Part shown: positions 28,512-43,835 of the stretch, piece after piece
Position numbering within the stretch: position 1 is the first letter of the stretch
Layout of the letters: each line of letters opens with the position of its first letter
Assembly (NCBI GenBank): GCA_022829145.1
Contig: CM040746.1
Span: 32,081,712-32,145,711, forward strand
From: Albula goreensis
Lineage: Eukaryota > Chordata > Actinopteri > Albuliformes > Albulidae
Direction: 5' to 3'
DNA: 64,000 bases
Program-made: the position numbers and the translations under genes
The notes under the pieces: model-generated
Database searches by the model: none
Told to the model about the DNA's origin: nothing
What the model saw: the letters and a program-made list of their open reading frames with translations, nothing else

Positions 28512-31052
28512 TCACAAACATGCAGGCACACACAGCTCACAGACATACAATAACATAAAATGCATATCAAGGCATGCATATGCATACACCCAAAAACCTA
28601 CACACACATACACACACACACTCTCTTTCCTGTATACATAAGCTCCTACATAGGTGTGCCCAAACATGCTGAGCTTCACCTTGGAGAATGAGAAATGACT
28701 AATGTGCCAATTGTACTGAAGCAGGTTTGTTTTAGAGGAGTAGGGTGACTGCAAAGCGTGGGCAGTTGGTGGTTTTTCTATCGCCTGTTGAGTGCCACAA
28801 CGTCAGGAGCGGATAACCGTGAGAACCCACTGAGAACCGGCCGCCAGGATCATCAAAACTGGAACCCACCTCACCGATCAGAACCAGCTCATCACTTCAC
28901 AGTTACTGGCTAAAATGGAGGACCACTCAAGGCCAAGAAACATCACTTTTGTGTGTAGGTGTGTGTAATTTCACTTTTCATAGATATACAGTACTCCATC
29001 CCTACTATCTGGGTACAATCAGGAGAAAAATGAAGGAGGTGAGGAGGGTTCAGGGAATGAATGTTCTTTTGAGGTAAATATAATGATGCTTAATATTACC
29101 CTTGAAACTGAAACCATATTTTTTATTATTATTTTTTTATAAAATTGAAGTAACTGTCTTTGGATTGTTGAGCTAGTGCCTCTGAATGACTGGACTCTCC
29201 AGCTGCATGTCTTTCATGGTGGAATATGGGTAAGAGTGCTTCAGATACGTGAGGCATGCAGCGAATACTGCTGCCATTTCCACGAAAACAGAGCTGTCAG
29301 ATTCACACTGCCCCTGTTCAACTGGGTCTGCAGCTTTTTCTGCCTCGTTTGGCTATGGCTCAGGTAATTGGAGACAAGGGCTTGGTTTTGTCAAGCCTTC
29401 ACACAGACAGATTTAGGGTTGATATCTCCCTGATCAAATCTGAAAGGACCTGCGTCATTCACATCGCCGTGTTCCTGACTTTCAGAAATCAAGCCTGCTG
29501 CCTGTGAGTGATTCGCATGCTAGTGACGATGTCCCCGTTTAGCCTAATGAGCAAGTCATGTACGTTTTCAGCAGACAGTTTGGAGCTCTCTGACCTTGCA
29601 CAACCACTCACATATGCAATTAGAGCAGTTTAAATGAGCTCACTTTCTCTTACCTTTGCATGTTTCATTTTTAAATCCCCCCTGAGAATACAGAAAGGTA
29701 GAGGGGACATAGGTGACTTGTGTCTGTTTGTTTGTTAAAGAATCAAAAACTAGCACCCAATCACATCCTCAGGTCATCACAACACAGAAGAGGGGAGAAA
29801 AATCATTCACCTTTTTCTCTTCTCTCTCCTATACATATACAATATATACAGATGACATTGATATATGTCAATGATATTCCGGGAGTGGGTATTCAACAAC
29901 CTCTGCTTCACAGCCAGTCATATCCTGGTGTTTATGTTTTAAAGTGTGTCTTTCTCATGGAAAATTTTCAGCCTAATCCCTTTAATTAATCTGACAAATC
30001 CTGAGTTGAGCTGAATGGACTTGCGATCTTGAAGAAGGGTATGCTTCAAAGGCTCACTCCAGCCAATCATACCTCCTGATTCTACTCTTTCTTTTTATGT
30101 CTTTCTCCAGTTTGTCCTACACATTTTCCAGTTCTGGTCTGAGGCAAGGCAGGGAATGCCTGATGCTGTGGAAAACACAGCGACCCAATGGCACTCAAGG
30201 GATGGATCAACGGCAGAGTGGAAGCAGGTAAGGATTATGTAGGAGTTCATGGAACCAGCTGGAAAAGTAATGCCCCCCAAATTCTCTCAGAAACATTATG
30301 AACAGCACACCTGCAGTATGCAAGAACATATGTCACAGTGCATGGAAAATTAATGTCAGAGGAAGTCAGGAAATTGAATTTGCCATCCACAATATTTATA
30401 CTTTAAACTAAATTGTCAATTTTCTGACTCAATTTGTCATTGTACAATACAATCCTGTTAGACTACAGAATGTGATATGTCAAGTGAAACTTGACAAAAT
30501 AAATCCTTTAAAATATTTTTTTCAAGACAAGCTACTGAATTTATGTCTAAACTTTGTAGAACTTAATTTGATGCGCTTTTTACATTCTCTGAGACTGGAG
30601 ATGACAACTGGCTGCTTTAGCAAAATCTTTTCCAGTCTTACATCTACAGATGTGGATTATTGTGAATTGTCCCTGTCAGGTAAATGTAATAAGTGAGTAG
30701 CTGCACTGAGGACACAAATGTGGTGCCACCCACTGGATCACTTGCACTTATATGGTGAGGCAACAGTATGGTCTCAGCCCACTGCTCTCAGAAAACCCCT
30801 CATCAGCTGGGTGTGAACATAACCTGCCACTGATGGAAGGTGCTTTTCCATGATAACAAAATATGAAAAAAATATGAGAGGGTCATCCTGACACAGATGG
30901 TGAAATCCATTGGGACAGAAGACCTAAAAGCCAGTATTGATCTTCAGGCAGAAAGCCCAATTTGTGTGGGCAGATGGACAGGTAGAGTATGGGATAGAGA
31001 TTCAGAAAACTCCATACTGACAACAGCTCTACTCATCAGTCTGTGTGGGTGT
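28512..31052. other. Gene-free block
   Basis: Single-copy DNA. Short frames in 29176-29507 have no domain and weak splice context. No RNA gene or clear repeat seen. Confidence 0.4.
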
Positions 31053-31598
31053 TGTCAAACTCAGTCCTGGGGTACCCCTGTGTTTGATGGTTTTTGTTGC
31101 CATGCAGCTTTTGATTAATAAAGGATGCTAATTACCTTTACCTTCTTTTAGAGCTGTTTTCTTCAAAATGTAGATTTATTCCCTGCCCTTTTCTTTGTCC
31201 ATGATTTTACTTTTCATGTTCCACAAATTGTTTAGTTTCAGTGACCAGTTGACCTAACTTAAAAAAAAACTTGGACACCAATGCTAGCTGTGACTTGTCA
31301 GTCTTAAATATAAGAAATTTAAGCTGTGTTCTGTATTTTCATATATTCAGTTCTGCCAAATGAAACTACTTGTTGATCTGCCTGATTAAAAGTAGAGGGG
31401 TTGAGAATACAGAATATTTCTTCCTCATGGCATCCATAGGGTGTTCTCTTTTAATGTGGCCCAAGAGGGTGGATCATCCCTCAACAGACATTAAGACTTC
31501 ACCACTGACATCCTAGCAACAATTCACGGGTTGCAACTGTAGCTGGAACAAAAACCGGTGTACACAGAGGGTCCCTGAGGACCGAATTCGAGAGCCTT
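31053..31598. mobile_element. Non-autonomous DNA element with about 45-bp inverted ends, copy 2
   Basis: Left end: tcaaactcagtcctggggta, then CCCCTGTGT, then ggtttttgttgcc. Right end, inverted: ctcgaattcggtcctcaggg, then ACCCTCTGTGT, then ggtttttgttccagc. The pair forms long imperfect inverted repeats about 0.5 kb apart. The interior has no transposase. The superfamily is not assigned. Confidence 0.55.
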
Positions 31599-33634
31599 TG
31601 CCTTAGAGGGATATGACCCCCTCAAGGGGTGCGCGTCTAGCGGAACTAATGCCTGAGGTGTCAGAATACCTTAAGGCACGGGCTGTTTACCGCTGCTTAC
31701 AGGGCGACTGAGCTGCAGTGCATATGAAGAATCCACGTGAAGGAGCCCAATTACCTCCATTGTTAGTGATAGCTGGGGGGGTCACGCTCCCTAGAACAGC
31801 CAGCTGACATCTTCTTTGAAGCGCTTTATCTCTCCATGGCAGCAGCCCGGCACCCAAACTGCCTGCGCATTAAGTTTTCACAGCTTTTCCACACGTTCGA
31901 CAGTCCTAACAATATGTCACCGGCCTATTTAATTTTTTTGACCCTTTTGTTTAGTCGGTGGCTGCTGTCAGATCTCTGATCACACCCTGGATGACAGAGA
32001 GAAAACTGCCTGCGCCAGACATGTGTTCTCTTTTACATTTTCCACATGCCGTTTTGATTTTGTGCTGTTCCTGTAATCTTCCAGCAACTGAAAGGGTCCT
32101 GCCTCGGGAGCGGAAAAAAGAATCTTTGAATCTTTGTTGATATATTTACAAGATGTGATTGTGTTTTTTCCCCAGATATCTTCCAGCCACCTTCAAAGCT
32201 CCAAGCTTATCTCTGGCTGCACGACTTCCCTCCATCATCCATCGTGTGTGTGTATGTATATATATATGGTATATCATTGCTAAAAGTGCTTATCTGGGTT
32301 TTGGCAGTACTTAGGTAGCCCTGCTTTGTGAAGTGAAGTCATTTGTAAACCTCAGAATCATTCACAGCTCCTCTTCATTCCATGTCAGCCAAGTCTGCAT
32401 GTATCCATATGTCAACAGAGCCTCACCCACAGCGGCTATGGCTCGAGTCAAATTCACAGCTCTCCAGTGATCTTAACCTTCCCCCTGCTCAAGCCTTCAC
32501 GAAAGATAATAAAGAAAGGAGAGAAGGCAAGAGATGGCAAAAAAGAGTTGAAAGACAGTCAGTAGATGTTCTTAACACAGGTCAATAAATCATTCTACAA
32601 GAACCATCAGTGTTAATCAGGGCTTTCCTAACACAAAAAAAGGCTGGATAACAAGATGTTCATCGTCGTTGCTCAAATTCAACTTCACACTTGACAGCAA
32701 CCCCTCATTCATTCTCCAGACCAACCAAGTAGTAATCTCTGCATGTTGTACTTTGCTGGAGTGGCAGATGATGGATTCAGCCCACTAGACCAGACTGAGA
32801 CTCATAAACACAGAGGAGCTGCGAAGAACTAAATAGTTTTTAGGGGCATATTTATTTGAAGCAACATATGCACACTTCTTATCATCTTCATGTTTCCCCT
32901 CCCAGGTGATTTAGAATTTTATCTTTGTGCAACTTGTTCACAATATCCATGGGTGAGTAGCACCACTGACGTCTTTTAAATGTAGATGATGAAAAAGCTG
33001 AAGGTGTGACTACCGGTATAATCCTGCATCGTTGCGGCCAGCCATGATTTCAAGCCCAGTGTAAGGAAATATGCCTGCAGGAAGTTTCTTGAGAACAGCC
33101 GTAAAATGATTCATGTGAATTGAACCAAGAGGGGTCAGAAAACATGTGACCCACTATGAAATTCACCTACAGCCTGTTCCCAAAAATAGTCCGCTGTTGA
33201 CCCGGCAACAATGGCTGAGGCCCAGAGTGGACTGGACGGAACCCCTTGTTCTGTCACCCTCCTCTGGCTATAAGGTGGGAGGACTTGTCAAGGCCGTGAG
33301 GAATGACAGTGACAGCTCCCGTCGACGAGCAGAGGAAGGTGGGCGAACTTTTAGATCTCCCACGCGTTTCCACCTGTGTCATTCTCAACCATATAGTTAC
33401 TTCATAAAGCACTTTTCCCGAATATCTCCCATATGGGAGCTTCATATTATGTATTTATTTATGGTTTCATATCCTAGCCTGTTAAATATCCGCCTCATTT
33501 TAGCCTGTGGTGGGTGTAAGCTAGAGGTGTAAACAGTTAAACATTTTATTGAGATAATAGGCTGGGGGGCTATTATTGCTACGGGCTAGTCATTTTAGCA
33601 GACCTTCCTTGGTTTGCTAAACCAAATGAAAAAT
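31599..33634. other. Complex non-coding block
   Basis: The stretch 31600-32150 is CpG-containing complex DNA and 33000-33530 is similar. Both are candidate regulatory DNA. An (AT) tract lies near 32257-32270. No gene seen. Confidence 0.3.
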
Positions 33635-33882
33635 GGGGCAGCAGTGGAATATGATGATTTTAAACCTTGGCTTGCAGTTCACAGGTTGCAAGTTTGTTTA
33701 CGAGATGGGGCAAAGCCGTTCCACCTTTGAGCAAGGTAATTACTGTGAATTGCCTCAGTTAAAAATATCCAGCTGTATGAATTTGTAAATCATGTACAAA
33801 TGTGTTGTATGTGAAAATAAACTGTAAGCTGTGTGGGTCGGGTGGGATGAGAGCATTTGCTAAACGCTGAAGTGTAAATGCA
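33635..33882 (+). mobile_element. tRNA-derived SINE
   Basis: Head ggggcagcagtgg, a box-B-like aggttgcaagtttg, the fish SINE body wording cctttgagcaaggtaattac and aaaatatccagctgtatga, and the L2-type tail ending gagcatttgctaaacgctga. About 250 bp, diverged. Confidence 0.7.
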
Positions 33883-36388
33883 AACTGAAGCTGTTTGCTT
33901 GGGCGGCGTGATTGAGTTGCCGTTCTGCTTCACACATCGCCCCTTCCTGAGCATCGTACAGAGACCTACGGACACCCAGTGTGCCCTGGCACTGGTCACC
34001 AGCCCGTCAGCTTTAATCACGGCTTCCCACCTCTCCGTGTCCTCCCTGCCCCTATCCTCGCCTCCTGCGTACAACAATCCAAGCTCCGCGCCCCCGTCGA
34101 CCGCACTATCCCTCAGAACCGCGAGGCCCAGTTGTGCAGATGTTTTGTGTTGGCGGTTTAATTTTTCATGAAAGGAGGCTCATTTGCATTTGTTTCCTCA
34201 TATTCATCATCCAGCTCCCTAACCAAACCCCCCATCTTTATCTCTCTGCCTCTCTCTTTCTCTCCCTCTCTTTGTCATCTCAGCCTAAATTCCCCCTTTT
34301 CTTTTCAGAAGCTCAATTTGCACATTTGTGCCTGGTTGTCGGGAATTGGAGCTGACACCAAGTGATCCTTTCAGCACGAGCGCCAGAATTATTCTGACTT
34401 ACAGCCACAAGAGATCTTGAAAAGAAAATCATGTGGTGTAGCAATAAAGCGGTTAGCAAACAATAACCATTACCATGAAGTTAAGGACAGCAATCGTCTA
34501 TTGCAGCTAGTGGACGAAGCTGTGCAAGTGCTCACTCTCCAGCGCGCACGCTTCAGTATCCCCAGCCTCTGCACACCGACAGCTTTGTATGATTATTGTT
34601 CTGAGAGCAGACATTAATGTGTAATATGACAGTAGGAGAAGAATGATTGAATTAAATAGCCTGATATTGCCTGTGGGAGTTATGAAATCTCGGAATTTTA
34701 GAGAGGGTAATTGGTTAATAATATTCTCTGATGGAGAGAGGAGAATGGCAGGAAATGTGAGTACTGTTGCCTTTGTCACGTTGCATTTGTGTGTCCTCCA
34801 AAAAGAAGAAGAAAAAAAAAGCCTTTCCACTTGTTGTTGCATTTTAATCCAGTAGAGGGGAACCAGGTCCTAAGCACAGTGCACATGTAGTTTCCAGGTC
34901 TGACTAAAGTCAGTAAAGCAGCAATCTTCTGTGCTCACATACAGATCAGCCACTTCAGCAATCAACTCTGCAGTTCATTTTTATTTTGTGAATAAACAAG
35001 ACAGCACTGCCTTGATCTTCAAAATGTATTGAATCTTGGGAAATTTGCTGCTACGCTCACTGATGTTACTCACACTCATGTATTGTTCAACTTTGGACAG
35101 TTCATTGGTCGAAGTTATGGTCACACTTTTGAGTTCTGATATGACATACAGCAGGGACGATCTGATGCTGCTCCAAATGAGACAGTAGTGATGGATCAAC
35201 CATGGAAGAGCCCGTTGGGGAGGAATGGATAAAGGTATGCGTTAAAGACCTGCAGTAGTCCAACTTACTTCTTGAGTTTCCTTAAGAGTTTCCTTCATAA
35301 TCATATCATAATATTCATAACATGGAAGCAGAGGATGGTCACATGGATTTGGCTGGAAAAGCCACGTCTCCTCATTTGCCGAGTGTTTTAAGGACCAGGA
35401 TAGCTATGCCCCATCACTCATTTGAGAAGGAACGTACATAGCAACATGTAGGAAAGTCAATTTACTTTTACAGCAAAAACTAATACTTTCACTGACATGT
35501 CAACTTTCAGACTTAATGATATATATAATATATGATATATATAATATATATAATATATGACAGATGTAATATATAGTTAAAAAAAGATCAGAATGGGTCA
35601 AGTGGCCCTTTAAAATGGATTTTGATGTCTCAATACTTGCTGTGTAGATATTGTTATTGATACAGCTTTTTGCAAATGGTCTTATACAAATCCAGTTCCC
35701 TCACCATTACACTTCAGTTATTACACCACAATGGGCTGGAAAGACAGGGGGATATGGGTGAGTAGCAGGGCTCTTTGAGGTTCTCAGTAGATAATCACCA
35801 CTGGGACTTTAGGAGCCATTGCATTCCCACCATCAAACACACCCCAGACCCTCTCAAGCTCAATACCAAAGAGACCACAGAGAGAGACGGAGCTGTCTGT
35901 TCACAATGCCAGTGCTCTCCCCGCACTCTCAGTGTACAGAGGTTCCTCACGCACCACCACCTAAATGAGTCATGACTCTCAGAAATACGTGGGGTTTTGG
36001 GAGCCATTAGTGTCCTATGTATCCTGTCCTTAGTGTTTTTCATCTCTTTGATGAGCGTGGTAGGGGGGAGGTATCGCGCACGGAAGGCGTGATGGAATTC
36101 TGTGGAGGGCAATGTTTGAGAGTGACACTGTATGACACACATGTCTTTTGTGTGCTCTTTGTGCGGGGGGTGGCACCGAAAGCCTGGATGTCTCCCTGTG
36201 AGAGGCTCCGTGTTGAGCTGAGGAGCTCATTGACCCTGCCTCTACCACAGCAAGCCCATAATGAACATGCTAATGTCACCGTCACTGCCAAGTCACACCG
36301 TATGACTCCCCACGCTCTGTGACTAATGCAGTCTGAGGAAGAGCACACGCATACAAACACAGGCACACGCACAACATGAACACTCATG

Positions 36389-36391
<3 letters not shown>
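33883..36391. other. Complex non-coding block
   Basis: The stretch 33890-34620 is moderately GC-rich and single-copy. An AT-rich tract of repeated ATATATAAT type lies at 35520-35576. The stretch 35760-36330 is complex. Open frames in these regions overlap on both strands without domains, so none is called. Confidence 0.3.

Positions 36392-36430
<39 letters not shown>
36392..36430. repeat. (CA)n microsatellite
   Basis: About 19 CA units. Confidence 0.95.
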
Positions 36431-39400
36431 CATGCAAACCTGCATATCCAAACACACAAATTCATGATTATATAAGAACATGCAGAAACCCATTCTCACT
36501 TTTTAATGCCCTCAGTACATTGCAGATACAATCACTCCCTCTCCTTACACATAAACACACTCATGCATCATGCATAAAGACAGTAACCCCACGCATGCAA
36601 TTCACCACATATTATCAATAGATGTATTCACTGAGCAGGCATAGGGTCCTAAGCTCACTGCTACATCTTAGATACTCACTTTTCCAAGGTCACTGAGCCC
36701 ACGAAATATAAAGATATTACTTTATTGCATTATGAAAAAATAGACAGGCTATGGAATGATCCTTGATTGTTTTTTTGAATAGTACCTTGGAAACTGAGTA
36801 ACAGTGGTCCTACTTATTAGTCACACATATAAATTGCTTTCATTGCCCTGGATCCCTGATAACAGTCATGGGTTTCTGATGTGTCTGGGTGAGGCAAACG
36901 ATTTTAGTTTATTAATGTGAGTATAGTAGAATCTCAGAGAAACTCAGACATTCAGGTTCAGTGTTAAATAAAACTGTAATAAACCCATTAGAGGTGCATT
37001 TTAATTATGCATTATTGATTTCAAACACTGATTCAAAGGGCAAACATTAAGCTGAAAATGTTATCACTAAATTATGCAAAATACAACCATAACTGGAAAA
37101 GGCACTTGTGTTAGCAAAAACATACTATTGGGGAAATTAGAATGCTGGATGTGAAAAGTTAGTTCATCCAAAGATTGGTGATACAAATTCATTTTATGAG
37201 GCAAGAAGTTGTACAGGCAGCGAGGGTGCAAAGTAGGTGGACACAATTAAAAAGAAAAATAAAAGCAATTTAAATGTGATGTAACTACTTACCTCTCACC
37301 CCAGGGGGATATGGAAGTGGTGATATCTTTGTTATCACTGCTACAAAAACGTGAATGTTAATTTGTAAAAGTTAAAAATAAAACTTTCCTCACTTTGAAT
37401 AATATAGAGAAAAAGCCTTGAGCACAAGCAGTCCATGAGGTGCTGGCAACAGCAAGACACTCAAAAAGTAGAAAGGTCGGGAGTAATAAGTAGTAGAGTA
37501 ACTCCAAATTCCAAATCTCACACCCCAAGGACATGAGGAGGACTTGACACTGGATGCAAAAGCGTTGTATTTTATTTGTTAATATCAATATTATTAAATA
37601 GAAGAACGAACAACAAACGTTTCAAAAACTTTCCTCTCTTTGCTTGTGTAACACGGTCAGTAAAAACCATAGTTCTTACCTAATTCTGCAAGCTACAATT
37701 AAACATGCATTTTTAAACCAGGGATCCAATCATCACTTCTAGTGGACACTCATAGTCCTGTCCTTCTATTTGGACTGTACTTGGCTAATAGCTTTCAGTT
37801 TCTCTGAAATATAGATGCTTTATTTCCTTTAGCCATTTCTGATAGCCAAGAAACAGTCGTATCCCTCATCATGAGTAGCCCCTGTTGGTTTTTTTATCTA
37901 TGGAAGCTACAAAAAAAATCATTCTTCCAAGGATTACAATTATTCAAATTCTATTTGATGTTACTTTCTGTGATCCAGAACTTTCAGAATTCTGAACAAT
38001 CCCTGGTCCTGAAGGGGTTCAGATCCCATAGGTTTTACCCTGTATGAAATAGCGGCCTCTTCCAGCGTGTGTGTTTAACCAGATTCTTTCAGCGTTTTTC
38101 AATTTCTGTATAAATTAAATTCATAGATCAAGTCCCAGCTGTGCCCTTAACAGTCATGGCCACACTGGTAAGGTAGTAATCGACTCACCCTCACCAGGGA
38201 GAAATAGGGGTGAAATAGGTAGGCTATGAGGCCTTCGCTGGTCTTGGTTGTGTATCATGTATTACTTTCAAACATTCTCAGTAAAAGGATGTTTACTTAA
38301 ATCAATACTGCCAACTCCCATAGTATTTAATTAATTAAATTGTGTTTTGAGATCAAGACAGTAAAACAGTGTAAACTGTCATGCCCAAGATATTATTTAT
38401 AAATCACCTATTATCAGGGCAGCCGAGTGTCAAATTGCCTGCATTTTTTTTTTTTTTTTTTTTTGGTTATGTGCATCAGCAAGAGCAAAATGACATTGTG
38501 TATTACTGATGGAAGAACAACAGATCTAAATAAATTAGTTTGGACTCCAAAAGGAAGACTACATTTCAATTCCTTAAGAGTAAAAAGTCAACCACGTTTG
38601 TTCAACCTATGGCTCTGCAATTTGACTCTAAGCAAAAAATGTTTGCTGTTGGCTAATTATGGTTTTCCCTGCAGTGGGTTTTACGGTGAAAAGACATACC
38701 AGCAGGTCCTCCTTCAGAAACAGGGCCAGTGACCTTCACATCACCCAAGAGCTGGTGACCATTGTCTTCTAAGGGTATTTTTGTTTTTTCAGAAAGCAAA
38801 GTTTCTTTTTTTTTTTTTTTTTTTGTTGTTTTTTTCTGGTGGGCTGGCTGAAAAGGGTCCCTCGATAGAGAGCATTAGTGTTCGAGTCCCAGCACAATTC
38901 CATTTTCTCTCATCTTTGAAAATTCTACCACTGTGGCTTAGTGCTTTATTCATGATGTGATCTTTGCTCTGAATTGTGAAAGCTGTGCCTTTAGTGGTTA
39001 ATATTTGTGCATACAGTACATCGATGAGAGCTGACATTATACCCAGTGAGGCGGTATTGATCCAGGCCATCAGAGAAAGACCGGTGGGTGTGGGTGAGAT
39101 CACAGGTTTTTTTTTTTTCCCTACCCGCGAGATGAAAGTAGAGAATGCCCGGCACTAATGTCTGCTGTTTGATTGCGTGCGTGTGTGCTGTTTCCTATTC
39201 ACATCGATCAGAAGCGAGGAGCTGATACAGCCGCTCTCAACTCCAATATTTACCCATTTTTCAGTGCTTTTACAGACAACCCTGCTGTTCTGAGAATGCA
39301 TAATCTGTGTTTCTTCTTTGTTTCTTCCCTCCAAGTTTTGATTTTCCTGTCATAGTTGATGGGCTAACCCCATCATTCAGTGTAATAGCGCACACATCCT

Positions 39401-42246
39401 CCTTGCATTAACATTTACGTATTTAAGGAATGTAGTTATGCTTATATATTTATGATGCATGCTTTTTCATTACATACAATCCATTTATAAAATTGCATGT
39501 TTAGTAAAGCAATTCAGACTAACTACCAGGAATTGCTCCACAGAGTTGCAAGCCCAGTCCCCAAATTATTATAGAGCACTGCAGTTTTGTAATGTATGTA
39601 ACTGGTTGACATCACAATGTTATTTTGTTAGTTTTGAGACCAGGGATCCATGTAGTTAGTATGTATTTGGGCGATATTTGATATTTGAGGAGAAAGCCGA
39701 AGTAAAGTTTGCCTTGAACTCTACAAGTGTTTCCCAGTTGATTCCATATTACTTTTTCACTCTGCTAATGGACATGCTGGTGCAGTTGTCGCGGCAGGTG
39801 ATTGGCTGGCCAGATGAGCTGATATCGCATGATGGGCCAGGGAACATCCCCCCTGATGAAACCCTCCCTCCCTAGGCAGTGCTAGGGCCAGTTATTTGTT
39901 TCCTTACAGGATCCCCAGCCACAGTCAGCAGTGGCCATGTTATGATTGAGACTGAACCGTGGGGTACTTCACTTCCCCGAGACCAGTGCACCACAGCTGG
40001 GCTCAGCTCTGATGAACCCATTCTCCCACCATTTATTGGCCATTACCAGCCAATCCACTATCCTTTAATGTGCGCCTCCACACTGAGATGGTTAAACTGC
40101 TCATAGTGGGTTGTGCAGTGAATCTAATGAAGTGGAGTTCCAGATGGAGGGACTGGGGGGCATGTGAGGATTCAGATGCATAAAAACACAAGCGGAGAAA
40201 ACATTCCTGTGTGAGTCGTGTATAGAAAACACCCGGCTTCCTTCTACACGTCCTCCCCATTGATCTGCTCCCACTCCACGCTACCACACAGAGCCAGGCA
40301 CTGTCCTAATCCTTCACTGTTGCTAGGGAACCACAAAAACTAACTTCAAGCCACAACTCTTGGCTCTCACTTTATTGTATCGTTGGTGTCAGCGACAGGT
40401 GTATGTCCACCCACGAGTCCTTTATCAGGTAGGCAGTGAGAGGAAGCTCATCCTTTGTTGTTGAACTTGCATATTTATTGTAATTTATCGTATTTTTCAG
40501 CATTTTGTTGTGTTGCACAGCAAGCCAGTCCTCTGTAACCCCCAGTCAAAAGAGACCAAATGTGATTTAATGCATATTGATCACTTATCGGTTCATACAA
40601 CAATGCATTTCTGAGAAGATGACTGGTCTATCAGTCAGTCAGTCATTACATGTATGATAGTACTACTTCATATAGACAAACTATGATAGATAGATCCTCT
40701 TACTTGTTAGGTTTTCAGTAACACAGACATATACTCCACACATCTAGTACTTATTCATACTTATTGCAAGTGTATGCTTTCCCAAAGTATTGACTGCCGG
40801 CGTGCGGATTAATAGTAACATTAGTAAAACGAGCCTGGCTATAGCTAAATAAATCAGCAGCCCCCTGTGTTGTATTTATGTGATCAATTTAAAGCTGTGT
40901 TACAAGGGTAAAGATGTTTTGTACTTCTTGTTTTCCATTTTCCACTCACTCCTTGTTAGATGTGCTGGCTGTAAACAGGTCCTGAGGATGGTGCTAGCCA
41001 CAGAGCCAGTTTCAGGAGCAGACGCCTTTGACACATCAGTAGGCATTCTGTGGGAAGTCCCATAATTGTCAGGCTAATTAGGTCTGCCTGAAAACTGCGC
41101 TCCTGTGGCAGCATGTCAGCCAATTAGTTATCTCTGAGTGCCAATTACCAGCCTGGGGGGCTTCTGTCAGCACCGGGTCTTTAACCCAGGAAAACCAAGG
41201 AGAAAGAGTCTTCAACCATCACCTCCCCACGCCTCAGCTTTCAACCAATCATATCATTTCCACACATGATGGACTTGTCTGCCTGGGTGAGGAGAGATGG
41301 CGGAGCTACTGCCGTAGTGACTGTCTGCTCCAAAGTCAAGTGGGGAGCATGGGAGAGGATGGTTCTCCTCTGGAGATGGCTCTCCTCCAATCATCAGTGA
41401 ACTCCAGGAGCCAAAGAGAAAAAAAAAAAGAAAAACAGTACTAAGGAGCACTTTCCTCCTGAGTACCCCCTTCCACAGCCTCCTTCCATTCTGCTCCATT
41501 CCAATACACCGGCAGCCTATTACTGCGTACAATCGGGTCTGCCCCATCATCACTCCCTGCGCCCCCATCCCCCCACCGCAACATCGGCTGATTAATCCTC
41601 AACCCCTCTGACCCGTGTAAAAATCATCCGACCCACGCGGGGGGAGGGTAAACAGTGACACTGGGAGCCCTTTGAAGGGCAGGAAGCTTCGCATTTCGAG
41701 AGTCTCTCTCGCTCCAGGGGGAAAAGGTAGCGGTGAGTGGGCCATTTTGAAACACGTAATGTTTTTTTTTTTTTTTTTTTTTCCGGAAACGAAGCGCAAA
41801 CTGTGAGGACAGACCCACAGGGCAGTGTGTACATTGGATGAGGGAGAGAGTGAGAGATAGAGGGGGAGGGGAGTGGAAGACAGAGAGAGAGAGAGAGAGA
41901 GAAAGAGAAAGAGAGAGAAAGGGTGGGTGAGAATGAGTGGGAGCAAAATGCAAGAGAAGGAAAGAAACAAAACTAGAAACAGTCCGAAACATTCAATAAG
42001 TAATTAGATTGGAATCTGTTATGGCAGACATGAAGGTGAACATGTGATACGTTTGCAACAACTACAACCGACTGACTGAGAGCACAGCATGCCACTGTGA
42101 TCCACAGGTAGGCCAGGTTAGCCGTGTGGCTGGTGAGGCTGTAGGTTAGACTGACCGACGGCGTGTGTCATTCGCACGCTGCCACTTTGAGAGGTGTGAA
42201 ACAACATGAGACCAGGGCATTTGCTGGGTGACTCTGACCACATATG
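36431..42246. other. Gene-free block with poly(T) tracts
   Basis: AT-rich single-copy DNA. T runs at 38443-38464, 38807-38824 and 41762-41782 could be tails of old retroposed sequences. A GA tract lies at 41884-41920. No gene seen. Confidence 0.4.
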
Positions 42247-42272
42247 CGTGTGTGTGTGTGTGTGTGTGTGTG
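42247..42272. repeat. (GT)n microsatellite
   Basis: About 13 GT units. Confidence 0.95.
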
Positions 42273-42469
42273 CGCTTAAGGGGAGACTCAGGTGGCTCAG
42301 GGCTGAGAGTCTGAAGCTTTTAGAGAGGAGAGGGACAAAGGCTCTTCACCTTCTCTCATCTGCTCCTGATTACAGCTCTCTTCCTCTCAAATTCTCCACT
42401 TCACATCAACTTTAAAACCAATACTGTGTCCCTCACAAAAACTGGTGGGGGGGGAGTGTTGTGGTATTG

Positions 42470-43756
<1,287 letters not shown>

Positions 43757-43834
<78 letters not shown>
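43757..43834. repeat. (CA)~38 microsatellite
   Basis: Pure CA run. Confidence 0.98.

Positions 43835-43835
<1 letters not shown>

Noticed and set aside
29176-29370. Exon-like frame ending CTATGGCTCAG/gtaatt
   Set aside because: A fair donor, but a weak acceptor and no recognisable peptide. Not strong enough to call.
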